Shown piece after piece: positions 19,868-28,869 of a stretch of 64,000 bases of DNA. Numbering within the stretch: the stretch's first letter is position 1; the number at the start of each line of letters is the position of its first letter. The position numbers were made by a program, and so were the translations under genes. The notes beneath the pieces are model-generated. The model was not told the origin of the DNA and made no database searches. It worked only from the letters and a program-made list of their open reading frames with translations. Origin of the DNA: CAVQCJ01 sp963771835 (lineage in GTDB: Bacteria > Actinomycetota > Actinomycetes > Prado026); NCBI GenBank assembly GCA_963771835.1, contig CAVYVA010000004.1, forward strand, positions 372,001 to 436,000, written 5' to 3'.

Positions 19868-21225
19868 TCTGGCAAATCCCGCCCGGTCGGCTGGTCCGGA
19901 CCCGAAGGCTCTGACGGTACTGCCGGCTCTGGCGGCTCAGCCGGCTGTGCCGAGTCTGCGGGTCTTGGCACCACGAGCAGCTTGGAGACCCGTCGGCCGT
20001 CGGTCTCGGTCACGGTGATCCGGTGCCCGTCGTGCTCGACCGTCTCGCCGACCTGCGGGATGTGCCCGAGCGACGCCTGCACGTACCCGGCCACCGTCTC
20101 GTACGGGCCCTCCGGCAGGGCGAACCCGGCCTCGTCCTCGAAGTCGTCGAGGTTGAGCAGCCCTTCCACCTCCAGGTCGCCGCCGCGGGTGCGCCGCGCG
20201 GCCTGCTGCTGCGCGTCGTACTCGTCCCGGATGTCACCGACCAGCTCCTCGACGAGATCCTCGAGGGTGACGATCCCGGCGGTGCCGCCGTACTCGTCGA
20301 CGACGATGGCCAGGTGCAGGCCGGCCCGGCGCAGCTCGCTGAGGGCGGGCAGCAGCCGCTTGGTGCCGGGCAGCCGGGCGACGTCCCGGGCGAGCTCGCT
20401 CAGCCGGGTCGAGGAGTCGGCGCCGAACAGGTCCCGCACGTGTACGAACCCGACGACGTCGTCGGCGCTGCCCTGGATCACCGGGTACCGGCTGTGCGGC
20501 AGGTCGGCGACCACCCGCACCGCCTTGTAGACCGGCATCGTCGCGTCCAGGAAGTCCACCTCCGTGCGCGGGACCATGACCTCGCGCAGCTGGCGGTCGC
20601 CGGCGGCGAAGACCTCCTCGATCAGCTCGCGCGCCTCGCGCCCGAACGACTGGTGCCCGGCGACGAGCAGCCGGACCTCCTCGTCGCTCATCTGCTCCCG
20701 GCCGGCCGACGGGTCGCCTCCGAGCACCCGGACGACGAGGTTCGTCGACCGGGACAGCAGCCACACGAACGGGGAGACCAGCCGGGCGAACCGGTCGACG
20801 GCCGGCGCGGCCACCAGCGCGAGCCGCTCGGCCCGCTGCAGCGCCAACCGCTTGGGCACCAGCTCGCCGAGCACCAGCGCGAGGTAGGAGATGGCCACGG
20901 TGATGGTGATCAGCGCGACTGTCGTGGACAGCCCGTGCGGCAGCCCCCAGCCCTCCAGCACCGGCGCGAACTCGTCGGCCAGCGTGGCCGCGCCGAACGC
21001 CGCCGACAGGAAGCCGGCCAGCGTCACGCCGATCTGCAGGGCGGCCAGGAACCGGTTCGGGTCGGACGCGAGCGCCGCCACCCGTTGTCCGCGGGGGCCG
21101 CGCGTCGCCAGCGTCCGGAGCTGGCTCTCGCGCAGCGAGACCAGCGCCATCTCCGTCGCCGAGAACGTGCCGCCGATCAGGACGAAGACGATGACGAGAG
21201 CGATCTTCGCCCAGGTGCCGCTCAC
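19864..21225 (-). CDS. CNNM/CorC-type membrane protein with CBS pair
   Basis: A 453-residue hemolysin-C/CorC family protein. N-terminal DUF21/CNNM membrane domain (residues 1-180, four hydrophobic segments, FSATEMALVSLRESQL), CBS pair (about 205-335, VMVPRTEVDFLDATMP and HLAIVVDEYGGTAGIVTLEDLVEELVG), then a CorC_HlyC domain to about residue 425 and a Pro/Glu-rich tail. Family members influence Mg2+/Co2+ movement or its regulation. GTG start 21225. It runs into trpS with a 4-base overlap. Confidence 0.92.
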   Translation of the reverse strand: MSGTWAKIALVIVFVLIGGTFSATEMALVSLRESQLRTLATRGPRGQRVAALASDPNRFLAALQIGVTLAGFLSAAFGAATLADEFAPVLEGWGLPHGLSTTVALITITVAISYLALVLGELVPKRLALQRAERLALVAAPAVDRFARLVSPFVWLLSRSTNLVVRVLGGDPSAGREQMSDEEVRLLVAGHQSFGREARELIEEVFAAGDRQLREVMVPRTEVDFLDATMPVYKAVRVVADLPHSRYPVIQGSADDVVGFVHVRDLFGADSSTRLSELARDVARLPGTKRLLPALSELRRAGLHLAIVVDEYGGTAGIVTLEDLVEELVGDIRDEYDAQQQAARRTRGGDLEVEGLLNLDDFEDEAGFALPEGPYETVAGYVQASLGHIPQVGETVEHDGHRITVTETDGRRVSKLLVVPRPADSAQPAEPPEPAVPSEPSGPDQPTGRDLPE

Positions 21226-21247
21226 GGGCCCCAGAGTACGGGCGCGC

Positions 21248-22471
21248 CTACCCGGCCGGGTGCATCGTCGCCCGCAGGTTGGCCTCGATCGCGGCCATGA
21301 ACTCCTGGGTGGTCAGCCAGGGCTGGTCCGGCCCGACCAGGACCGCCAGGTCCTTGGTCATGCTGCCGCTCTCGACGGTACGCACGCAGACCTGCTCGAG
21401 GGTGTGCGCGAACGCCGTCACCGCCGGCGTCCCGTCCAGGACGCCGCGGTGGGCCAGGCCCCGCGTCCACGCGAAGATCGACGCCATCGGGTTCGTCGAC
21501 GTCGGCTTGCCCTGCTGGTGCTGGCGGTAGTGCCTGGTCACCGTGCCGTGCGCGGCCTCGGCCTCCACGGTGCGGCCGTCCGGCGTCATCAGCACGCTGG
21601 TCATCAGACCGAGCGAGCCGAAGCCCTGCGCCACCGTGTCGCTCTGCACGTCGCCGTCGTAGTTCTTGCACGCCCAGACGTAGCCGCCCTCCCACTTCAG
21701 CGCGGAGGCCACCATGTCGTCGATCAGCCGGTGCTCGTACGTCAGCCCTGCGGCGGCGAACTCGGCGGCGAACTCGGACTCGAACACCTCGGCGAACAGG
21801 TCCTTGAACCGGCCGTCGTACGCCTTGAGGATCGTGTTCTTCGTCGACAGGTAGACCGGGTAGCCGCGCGCGAGGCCGTACCGCATCGAAGCCCTGGCGA
21901 AGTCGCGGATGGAGTCGTCGAGGTTGTACATGGCCATCGCCACGCCGGAGGACGGGAAGTCGTAGACCTCGAGCTCCATCGGCTCCGAGCCGTCCTTCGG
22001 GGTGAAGGTCAGCGTCAGCGTGCCGGCGCCGGGGATGCGCACGTCGGTGGCGCGGTACTGGTCGCCGAACGCGTGCCTTCCGACGACGATCGGCTTGGTC
22101 CAGCCGGGGACCAGCCGCGGGATGTTGCTGACGATGATCGGCTCGCGGAAGATCACCCCACCGAGGATGTTGCGGATGGTGCCGTTCGGCGACCGCCACA
22201 TCTTCTTGAGCCCGAACTCCGCGACGCGCGCCTCGTCCGGCGTGATCGTCGCGCACTTCACGCCGACGCCGTGCCGGCGGATCGCCTCGGCTGCGTCGAT
22301 CGTCACCTGGTCGTCGGTGGCGTCGCGGTGCTCGATGCTCAGGTCGTAGTAGTCCAGGTCGACGTCCAGGTACGGCAGCACGAGCTGATCGCGGATCAGG
22401 TGCCAGATGATGCGGGTCATCTCGTCGCCGTCCAGCTCGACGACGGCCCCCTCGACCTTGATCTTGGCCAT
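21248..22471 (-). CDS. icd: Isocitrate dehydrogenase (NADP type, eukaryote-like)
   Basis: Converts isocitrate to 2-oxoglutarate. The 407-residue homodimeric type starts MAKIKVEGAVVELDGDEMTR. Recognisable blocks: SPNGTIRNILGG (isocitrate serine/asparagine), YDGDVQSDTVAQGFGSLGLMTSVL (metal aspartates) and EAAHGTVTRHYR near the cofactor pocket; the R-H-Y-R neighbourhood is typical of NADP use. ATG start overlaps the mdh stop (TGATG at 22473-22469), so the two TCA genes form a coupled pair. Confidence 0.96.
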   Translation of the reverse strand: MAKIKVEGAVVELDGDEMTRIIWHLIRDQLVLPYLDVDLDYYDLSIEHRDATDDQVTIDAAEAIRRHGVGVKCATITPDEARVAEFGLKKMWRSPNGTIRNILGGVIFREPIIVSNIPRLVPGWTKPIVVGRHAFGDQYRATDVRIPGAGTLTLTFTPKDGSEPMELEVYDFPSSGVAMAMYNLDDSIRDFARASMRYGLARGYPVYLSTKNTILKAYDGRFKDLFAEVFESEFAAEFAAAGLTYEHRLIDDMVASALKWEGGYVWACKNYDGDVQSDTVAQGFGSLGLMTSVLMTPDGRTVEAEAAHGTVTRHYRQHQQGKPTSTNPMASIFAWTRGLAHRGVLDGTPAVTAFAHTLEQVCVRTVESGSMTKDLAVLVGPDQPWLTTQEFMAAIEANLRATMHPAG

Positions 22472-23432
22472 CACAGGTCCTTCACGTCGGCCTGCTTCGC
22501 ACGGACCGCCTCGGCGGCGTCGCGCAGCCCGGCCAGCTCGCTCGGCGGTCAGCTCGGTCTCGACCACCTTCCGTACGCCGGTGCGGCCGATCTCGGCCTC
22601 GACGCCGAGGTAGACGCCGGAGATGCCGTACTCGCCGTCCACCCACGCGCACACCGGCATGACGGCGCCCGCGTCGTCGTGCACCGCCCGGGCCATCCGC
22701 GCCGCCGCCGCCGACGGCGCATAGTAGGCGGACCCGGTCTTGAGCAGCGCGACCACCTCGGCGCCGCCGTTGCGGGTACGGGTGACGAGCTCGTCGATGC
22801 GCTCGGCCGGCATGACGTCGGCGAGCGGCTTGCCGTCGACCGTGCACCGCGACGGCACCGGCACCATGGTGTCGCCGTGCGAGCCAAGCGTGAGCGTGCG
22901 CACGCTGCCCACCGGCACGTCCAGCGCCTCGGCGACGAAGTACGTGAAGCGGGCCGTGTCCAGCATCCCGGCCTGGCCCAGCACGCGGTGCCGCGGGAAC
23001 CCGGTCGCGAGCTGCGTCAGCGCGGTCATCTCGTCGAGCGGGTTGGACACGACGATGACCACGGCCTGCGGCGCGTGCGTCGCGATGTTCTCGGCCACCC
23101 CGCGCACGATCCGTGCGTTGGTCTCGATCAGGTCCATCCGGCTCATGCCGGGCTTGCGCGGCAGGCCGGCCGTGATGACCACGATGTCCGAGCCGGCGCG
23201 TCGCCTCGTACCCGGCGCCGTCGACGGTGGTGGTCTGGCCGACGACGACGGTCTCGAAGCCCTCCACCGGCCGCGACTGGTTCAGGTCCAGGGCCAGGCC
23301 CTCCGGCTTGCCCTCGACGATGTCGGTGAGGACGACGGTCTCGAACACGTCGTACTCCGCGAGCCGTTGCGCGGTCGTCGAGCCGTAGAACCCCGCGCCG
23401 ACCACCGTCACCTTGCCGCTGCGCTCAGCCAT
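22471..23432 (-). CDS. mdh: Malate dehydrogenase (LDH-like), two frameshifts
   Basis: NAD-dependent malate/oxaloacetate conversion, about 319 residues after repair. Nucleotide fold at the start (KVTVVGAGFYGSTTAQRLAE), active-site loop GLPRKPGMSRMDL, VSNPLDEMTAL, and catalytic His in TLGSHGDTMVP. One extra base near 23200 (EAT / AGSDIVVITAG) and one near 22542 (ELTAE / ELAGLRDAAEAV) break the frame. The repaired C-terminus reads AVRAKQADVKDL and its TGA overlaps the icd ATG. An essential-type enzyme in a conserved pair is unlikely to be a true pseudogene. Confidence 0.92.
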
Positions 23433-23545
23433 GTCCGGCCCTCTCGATCCTCGGGATGCGCTCTGTGGCGGTCCCGTCGTCCCGGGATCGCGTTATCTCG
23501 GCGTCAAGACATCCGGGGTCACCGTACCGGTCCCCGCCCGGCGGT

Positions 23546-23851
23546 TCACGGCGGCGGGGGCACCACCAGCGCGACCACGGACAGGCCCAGCCCCAGAGCC
23601 AGCATCGTGACGACGTCGAAGGCCCTTCCGCGGACCCGCAGCAGCCCGAGCTGCTCGTCGGGCAGCAGGACTCGCAGCCAGGCTCCGAGCAGCACGGCTC
23701 CGGCCATGACCAGCGTGCCGCGCCGGAACCGGTCCAGCAGGACGACGACGGCGAGCCCGGCCAGGACCACGAGGCAGACCAGCGCGAACGGCCAGTTCGC
23801 ACGCACCGCGCGCAGCGCTCGCCTCAGCGCCTGCGCCAGCGCCGCCGTCAT
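23546..23851 (-). CDS. DUF3017 membrane protein
   Basis: A 101-residue small membrane protein with three hydrophobic segments (WPFALVCLVVLAGLAVVVLL; LVMAGAVLLGAWLRVLL; VVTMLALGLGLSVVALVV) and the conserved loop LLPDEQLGLLRVRGR. This matches the actinobacterial DUF3017 family, which often lies between purine/folate genes and mdh, as here. ATG 23851 overlaps the transporter stop (ATGA). Function unknown. Confidence 0.8.
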   Translation of the reverse strand: MTAALAQALRRALRAVRANWPFALVCLVVLAGLAVVVLLDRFRRGTLVMAGAVLLGAWLRVLLPDEQLGLLRVRGRAFDVVTMLALGLGLSVVALVVPPPP

Positions 23852-24789
23852 GGGCGCGACCGTACCGCCAGGAGCACGGCGCCCAGGGTCGCCACCGCGC
23901 CGACCACGGTGACCAGCTGCAGCGACTGCCCGGCGACCGGCGCGAGCGCGTCCAGGAGCACCGCGCCGAACACCTGGCCGGCCACCGTCGCCAGCGTCAC
24001 CACCAGGACGCCGACCGTCCGCACGACGCCGGCGACGACGGTCACGAAGGCCACCCCGAACAGCCCGCCGGTGTACAGCCACCACTGGCTCGGCGGTGCC
24101 GGGTAGCGGTGCCCGGCCGCGAGCAGGGCGGCGTCGACCAGGAGCAGGACCGGTAGCCCCACCGCGAAGTTCAGCCACGACGCGGCCACCGGGCTGCCGG
24201 CGGCCCGGCCGACCTGACCGTTGAGCGCGGACTGGACCGAGACCGCAACCCCGGCCGCCACGCACAGCGCGACCAGCCCGAACGCGAACGACCCGGAGCC
24301 GAAGTGCCCGGACACCGCCAGCACCACGGCACCGACCGCGACGGCGGCCGCCACCACCCGGTGGCCCGTCACGGGCTGCCGGCCGGCCGGTCCCAGGCCG
24401 ACCTTGTCGACCAGCAGGCCGCTCACGGTCTGGCCGCCGACGACGGCCACGGTGAACACGGCGACGCCGATGGTCGGGACGCTCGCGCTCTGGCTGAGGA
24501 TCAGGAAGGCGCCGCCCAGACCGCCCAGGCACTGCCACCTGGCCAGCCGCCGGGCCCGGACCGCGGGCAGCAGCTGCGCCACCGCCGACCGCTGCGACCC
24601 GTCGACCAGCACCCACGCCGACAGCGCGACCAGGCCGGTCGCGAAGTTCACCGTCGCCGCCATCGAGCCGCCGGGGAACCCGCCGCCCAGGTGCACGGCG
24701 AGGTCGCCGTTGAACCGGGCCTGCAGTGCGACGATCGCACCCACGAAGAAGGCCGCCCCGGTCGCCAGCACGGTGCCGGTGGGTCTCAC
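23848..24789 (-). CDS. DMT-superfamily (YdcZ-like) transporter
   Basis: A 313-residue polytopic protein with about ten hydrophobic segments arranged as two similar halves (TGAAFFVGAIVALQARFNGDL ... and FGLVALCVAAGVAVSVQSALNGQVG ...). The repeated QARFNG/QSALNG motifs are typical of the YdcZ (formerly DUF606) branch. Start GTG 24789 lies in the second copy of a 17-bp duplication (24783-24816) and places the first membrane helix right at the N-terminus; longer upstream readings give a charged, non-membrane leader. Cargo unknown. Confidence 0.82.
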   Translation of the reverse strand: MRPTGTVLATGAAFFVGAIVALQARFNGDLAVHLGGGFPGGSMAATVNFATGLVALSAWVLVDGSQRSAVAQLLPAVRARRLARWQCLGGLGGAFLILSQSASVPTIGVAVFTVAVVGGQTVSGLLVDKVGLGPAGRQPVTGHRVVAAAVAVGAVVLAVSGHFGSGSFAFGLVALCVAAGVAVSVQSALNGQVGRAAGSPVAASWLNFAVGLPVLLLVDAALLAAGHRYPAPPSQWWLYTGGLFGVAFVTVVAGVVRTVGVLVVTLATVAGQVFGAVLLDALAPVAGQSLQLVTVVGAVATLGAVLLAVRSRP

Positions 24790-24816
24790 CCCTGCACCGG
24801 TCTCACCCCTGCACCG
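24783..24816. repeat. 17-bp perfect tandem duplication at a gene junction
   Basis: GTCTCACCCCTGCACCG occurs twice back to back (24783-24799, 24800-24816). One copy holds the stop codon of the DUF3291-like gene and the other the GTG start of the transporter gene. Without the duplication the two genes would share a GTGA overlap, so the repeat has separated them by 13 bases. Confidence 0.9.
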
Positions 24817-25241
24817 GGAACGGGACCCGCAACGTGAACGCGTCGGGCCCGGGTCCGTCCCGCTCCAGCCTGGCCAGTCGGGCACCCGCCTCCACGAGGT
24901 CGGGGACGTGCCCGTCCGGCACCCACCACAGCACGACGGACGCGGTGCCGAGCACGCTGAACCACTCCCGCCGCCGGCGCAGGACCGCGGCGTGCTCGGG
25001 GCCGTAGACGTACGCGCGCAGCGACTCCACCGACGCCCAGACGCTCATGTTGACGATGACGTCGTCGCCCCAGGGCCGCACATCGGTCGCGTTGCCGGAC
25101 TCGGTCTGCAGCCGCCACACGAACCCCGGCGCGCCGTCGGCGACCGCGTTGACCTCGTCGAGCGCCGCCGACGAAGTCGGCCAGGCGCGGCGAGTCCAGC
25201 GGCTCGAGCAGGCGCGCGACGTTGAGCTGGGCGAGGTGCAC
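24803..25241 (-). CDS. DUF3291/monooxygenase-like small protein, one frameshift
   Basis: About 145 residues after repair: VVHLAQLNVARLLEPLDSP at the start, then GFVWRLQTESGNATDVRP and VWWVPDGHVPDLVEAGARL. The pattern suits the DUF3291 group of dimeric alpha/beta-barrel (antibiotic monooxygenase-like) proteins. One extra base near 25167 (DFVG / ALDEVNAVADG) breaks the frame. GTG start 25241, 17 bases after purH. No catalytic role can be stated. Confidence 0.7.
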
Positions 25242-25258
25242 GACGTGGTCTCGGCCGC

Positions 25259-26854
25259 TCAGTGGAAGAAGTGCCGGACGCCGGTGAAGTACATCGTCAC
25301 GCCGGCCGCCTCCGCCGCCGCGACCACCTCGTCGTCGCGCACCGACCCGCCCGGCTGCACGATCGCCCGAACGCCGGCGGCGAACAGCACCTCCGGTCCG
25401 TCCGGGAACGGGAAGAACGCGTCCGACGCGGCGACCGAGCCGCGCGCCCGGTCCTCGCCGGCCCGCTCCACCGCCAGCCTGGCCGAGTCGACCCGGTTGA
25501 CCTGTCCCATGCCGACGCCGACGGTCGCGCCGTCGCGGGCCAGCACGATCGCGTTGGACTTCACCGAGCGGCAGGCGCGCCAGGCGAACCCCAGGTCCGA
25601 GAGCGTCGCGTCGTCGGCGGGCGCACCCGTGGCCAGCGTCCAGTGCTCCGGGTCGTCGCCGTCCTCGTCGACGACGTCGGTGACCTGCATCAGCAGCCCG
25701 CCGGTGACCGGACGCCACTCGACGCCTCGACCGGGGTGCCGGCCGTCGCAGCGCAGCAGGCGGACGTTCTTGCGCCGGGTCAGGATCTCCAGCGCGTCGT
25801 CGTCGAACGCGGGTGCCACCACGACCTCGGTGAACACATCGCCGATGGCGTCGGCCATCGCGGCGGTGACCGGCCGGTTCGTCGCGACGACGCCGCCGAA
25901 CGCGGACACCGGGTCGCAGTCGAACGCCTTGCGGTACGCGTCCGTGATGTCGACCCCGACGGCGATGCCGCAGGGGTTCGCGTGCTTGATGATCGCGACC
26001 GTCGGCTCGGCGAAGTCGTACGCCGCCCGGCGCGCGGCGTCGGCGTCGACGTAGTTGTTGTACGACATCTCCTTGCCGTGCAGCTGCTCGGCCTGCGCGA
26101 GCCCGGGAGCGCTGTGCTCGGCCGCGTACAGCGCCGCCTGCTGGTGCGGGTTCTCGCCGTACCGCAGCACCGCCGCCCGCTGCCACGCCGCACCGACCCA
26201 CGTCGGGAACCGCGAGTCCGCGGTCTCAGCCACGACGCTGCCCAGGTACGAAGCGACGGCGATGTCGTAGGACGCGGTGTGGGTGAAGGCCTCGACCGCG
26301 AGCCGCGCACGCTGGGCCCGGGTGAAGCCGCCGGCGGCGACGGCCTCCAGCACCTCGCCGTATCGCCCAGGCGAGACGACGACCGCGACGCTCGGGTGGT
26401 TCTTCGCGGCGCCCCGGACCATCGACGGACCGCCGATGTCGATCTGCTCGACGCACTCGTCCGGCGTCGCACCGCTGCGCACGGTGTCGGCGAACGGGTA
26501 CAGGTTCACCACGACCAGCTCGAACGGGTCGATACCGAGCTCGGCCAGCTGGCGGGCGTGGTCCGCCTTGCGCAGGTCGGCGAGGATCCCGGCGTGCACC
26601 CGCGGGTGCAGCGTCTTGACCCGCCCCTCGAGGCACTCCGGGAACCCGGTCAGGTCGGCGACCTGGGTGACCGGGACGCCGAGCGCGGCGATCGTCGCCG
26701 CGGTCGACCCGGTCGAGACGATCTCGATCCCGGCCGCGGCGAGACCGCGTGCGAGCTCGTCCAGGCCCGTCTTGTCGTACACGCTGACCAGCGCCCGGCG
26801 TACTCGGCGGCGCCCGTCGGCACCGTGTTCATGGGGACCGTGCTCGTCGAACAC
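25259..26854 (-). CDS. purH: Bifunctional AICAR transformylase / IMP cyclohydrolase
   Basis: Last two steps of IMP synthesis, using 10-formyl-tetrahydrofolate. The 531-residue length is complete. N-terminal IMP cyclohydrolase domain (about 15-205: RALVSVYDKTGLDELARGL, STGSTAATI, HPRVHAGIL) and C-terminal transformylase domain with the catalytic Lys-His (AIIKHANPCG), VSAFGGVVATNRPV and SDAFFPFPDG. GTG start 26854. It lies 18 bases downstream of purN, forming a purNH unit. Confidence 0.96.
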   Translation of the reverse strand: MFDEHGPHEHGADGRRRVRRALVSVYDKTGLDELARGLAAAGIEIVSTGSTAATIAALGVPVTQVADLTGFPECLEGRVKTLHPRVHAGILADLRKADHARQLAELGIDPFELVVVNLYPFADTVRSGATPDECVEQIDIGGPSMVRGAAKNHPSVAVVVSPGRYGEVLEAVAAGGFTRAQRARLAVEAFTHTASYDIAVASYLGSVVAETADSRFPTWVGAAWQRAAVLRYGENPHQQAALYAAEHSAPGLAQAEQLHGKEMSYNNYVDADAARRAAYDFAEPTVAIIKHANPCGIAVGVDITDAYRKAFDCDPVSAFGGVVATNRPVTAAMADAIGDVFTEVVVAPAFDDDALEILTRRKNVRLLRCDGRHPGRGVEWRPVTGGLLMQVTDVVDEDGDDPEHWTLATGAPADDATLSDLGFAWRACRSVKSNAIVLARDGATVGVGMGQVNRVDSARLAVERAGEDRARGSVAASDAFFPFPDGPEVLFAAGVRAIVQPGGSVRDDEVVAAAEAAGVTMYFTGVRHFFH

Positions 26855-26872
26855 CGGCAGAACCTGCCTCGC

Positions 26873-27517
26873 TCACGGGATCGTCACCTTCCTGCCGTGG
26901 ACCGACCAACCCGAGCGCGCCATCCGGCCGACCGTGTCGACCAGCATCGCCCGCTCGACCTCCTTGATGCGCTCGTGCAGCGTCGACTCGTCGTCGCCGT
27001 CCCGGACCTCGACGGCAGCCTGCGCGACGATCGGACCGGTGTCGACCCCGGCGTCGACGAGGAACAGCGTCGCACCGGTCACCTTCACCCCGTGCGCCAG
27101 CGCGTCACGAGCGCCGTGCATGCCCGGGAACGACGGCAGCAGCGCCGGGTGCGTGTTGACGAAGCGGCCCCCGAACCGGTCCAGGAAGCAGCGTCCCGCG
27201 AGCTTCATGAACCCGGCCGACACCACCAGGTCGGGCGCGTACCCGGCCACGGCGTCGGTGAGCGCCCGGTCCCAGGCGTCCCGTTCCGGGTACTCCTCGA
27301 CCCGCAGCACGAACGTCGGGACCCCGCTGCGCCCGGCGCGGTCCAGGGCCCCGATGCCGGGTCGGTCCGCACCGACCGCGACCACGTGCGCTCCGTAGGC
27401 CGGGTCCGCGGCGGCGTCCAGCAGCGCCTGCAGGTTGGTCCCGCCGCCGGAGACCAGGACCACCAGCCGCGCCGGCCCGCTCGGGGCGGGGACGGTGAGC
27501 AGGGGCTGGTCGGGCAC
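26873..27517 (-). CDS. purN: Phosphoribosylglycinamide formyltransferase
   Basis: Third step of purine synthesis. 214 residues. GAR-binding SGGGTNLQALLDA near the N-terminus and the catalytic signature NTHPALLPSFPGMHGARDAL with Asn-His; Asp in VDAGVDTGPIVAQ. GTG start 27517. Frame intact. Cotranscribed with purH. Confidence 0.95.
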   Translation of the reverse strand: MPDQPLLTVPAPSGPARLVVLVSGGGTNLQALLDAAADPAYGAHVVAVGADRPGIGALDRAGRSGVPTFVLRVEEYPERDAWDRALTDAVAGYAPDLVVSAGFMKLAGRCFLDRFGGRFVNTHPALLPSFPGMHGARDALAHGVKVTGATLFLVDAGVDTGPIVAQAAVEVRDGDDESTLHERIKEVERAMLVDTVGRMARSGWSVHGRKVTIP

Positions 27518-27526
27518 GCGCGCACG

Positions 27527-28789
27527 CTACCGGTCTGCGGTGCGGCCTCCCGGCCGGGGGACGTGCGCAGCCGATCCTGCGGCCGAACCGGCCGAGCCGC
27601 TGCCCGGTCGCGACCAGGCGGGCCCGGTGCCGGCAGCCTTCGTACGCCACCAGGGCGGCCACGGCCGCGACCTCGACCGCGGCGGCGACCGCGACCCGGA
27701 CCGCGTCCGGCCCGAGGTCGGTCATCCGGACCGCGCCGAGCGATCCCGAGCTGAGCAGCTGCCAGCACGCCGAGACCGACCCCGGCGAGGACCCCCGCCG
27801 CCACTGCCTCTCCCGCCGTGCGGCCGGCTGTCGCGGCCGGGCGGCGGGCGGCCAGCCAGCCGACGACCAGTCCGGCCAGCGGTGGGACGGCCAGCGCGAC
27901 CAACGACGCGCCCGGCGCGTGCCCGGTGTCCGGGAGGGCGCCCAGCAGCGGCAGCGCAGGGACCGGCCCGAGCGCGACCCCCGACGGTGCGACCGCCGTG
28001 CCCAGACCCACCGCGAAGCCGGGCCCGACCGCGTACGAGGCGGCCCACACCACGCCGGTCGGGACGGCGAGCAGGCCGAGCAGCAGCAGCGCGAACCCGC
28101 CGGCTGCTCCCACGTGCAGCGAGCGTGCGACGTCGCCGACCCGGCCGAAGTGGGCCAGCAGCGAGCCGGCGAGCAGCAGCGCACCGCCGCCGAGCAGCAC
28201 GGCCAGCCCGGCCGCGGCGCCGCGCAGCACCGGGAGCGCCTCCTCGGGCAGCAGGTCCCACAGGGCGTCCCACAGCACCGCGCCGGACAGCACGCCGCAG
28301 CCGCCCGCGACCAGGCGCCAGGGCTCCCGCGCCGACCAGCACACTGCCGACCTCGCCGGCCGAGCCTCGCTGCGCGCTCGCGGTCGCCACCACGGCGGCG
28401 CCGATCCCGTACGTCACCGCCATGGCCACGGTCGCGGCGGCAGCGGCCGGCAGCGCCTCCGCCGCCCCCTGACCGGCCCAGCGGCCCGCGCGGAACAGGG
28501 CGACCACCGGCACTGCGACGAGGCCCAGCGGCACCAGGTCGATCGTGCCCACCGACAGGACGATGGTTCCGTGGTTGGCCGCCAGCCACGTCAGGACGCC
28601 GGCATGGACCGCGTCGCCGGAGCTCGCGGCCCCGTGCGTGGCCAGCAGCCACACCAGCAGGACCACCAGCACGCAGACGGCCAGCCCGACCACGCCCGCC
28701 CACACCGCGGCCACCGCGCCGGTCACCAGCGGTGAGCGCAGCACCGGCGCGACGTCGGGCCGCGTGGTCCGCTCGAGCTGCGCCGTCAC
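27527..28789 (-). CDS. DUF6350-type multi-span membrane protein, three frameshifts
   Basis: A polytopic membrane protein of about 419 residues after repair, resembling the actinobacterial DUF6350 family that precedes purN. It starts MTAQLERTTRPDVAPV and has many hydrophobic segments. Extra bases near 28315 (GAGALA / LVAGGCGVLSG), 27758 (GVLAA / LSSGSLGAVRMTDLG) and 27572 (RFGRRI / AAHVPRPGGRTADR) break the frame. The third is the least certain: it is inferred because the unshifted frame would run deep into purN, whereas removal gives a stop at 27527, ten bases before purN starts. A role in cell division has been suggested for relatives but is not shown here. Confidence 0.7.
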
Positions 28790-28806
28790 CCGGGCATCGT
28801 CGCAAA

Positions 28807-28820
28807 CCGGACACGTCCGG
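28807..28820. promoter_or_regulatory. Short palindrome between genes
   Basis: CCGGACACGTCCGG has 6-base perfect arms around AC. It lies in the 80-base gap after the methyltransferase-like gene and before the DUF6350 start, both on the minus strand. It could be an operator or a weak terminator stem; the sequence alone does not decide. Confidence 0.35.
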
Positions 28821-28869
28821 CCCGGTTGCCGCGCCGCCGCCCGCCGGGCCCGGCCCGGAGGCGGACCGG

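Noticed and set aside
21248..23182. Apparent malate dehydrogenase-isocitrate dehydrogenase fusion protein
   Set aside because: The join arises from the extra base near 22542; the repaired mdh has its own TGA overlapping the icd ATG.
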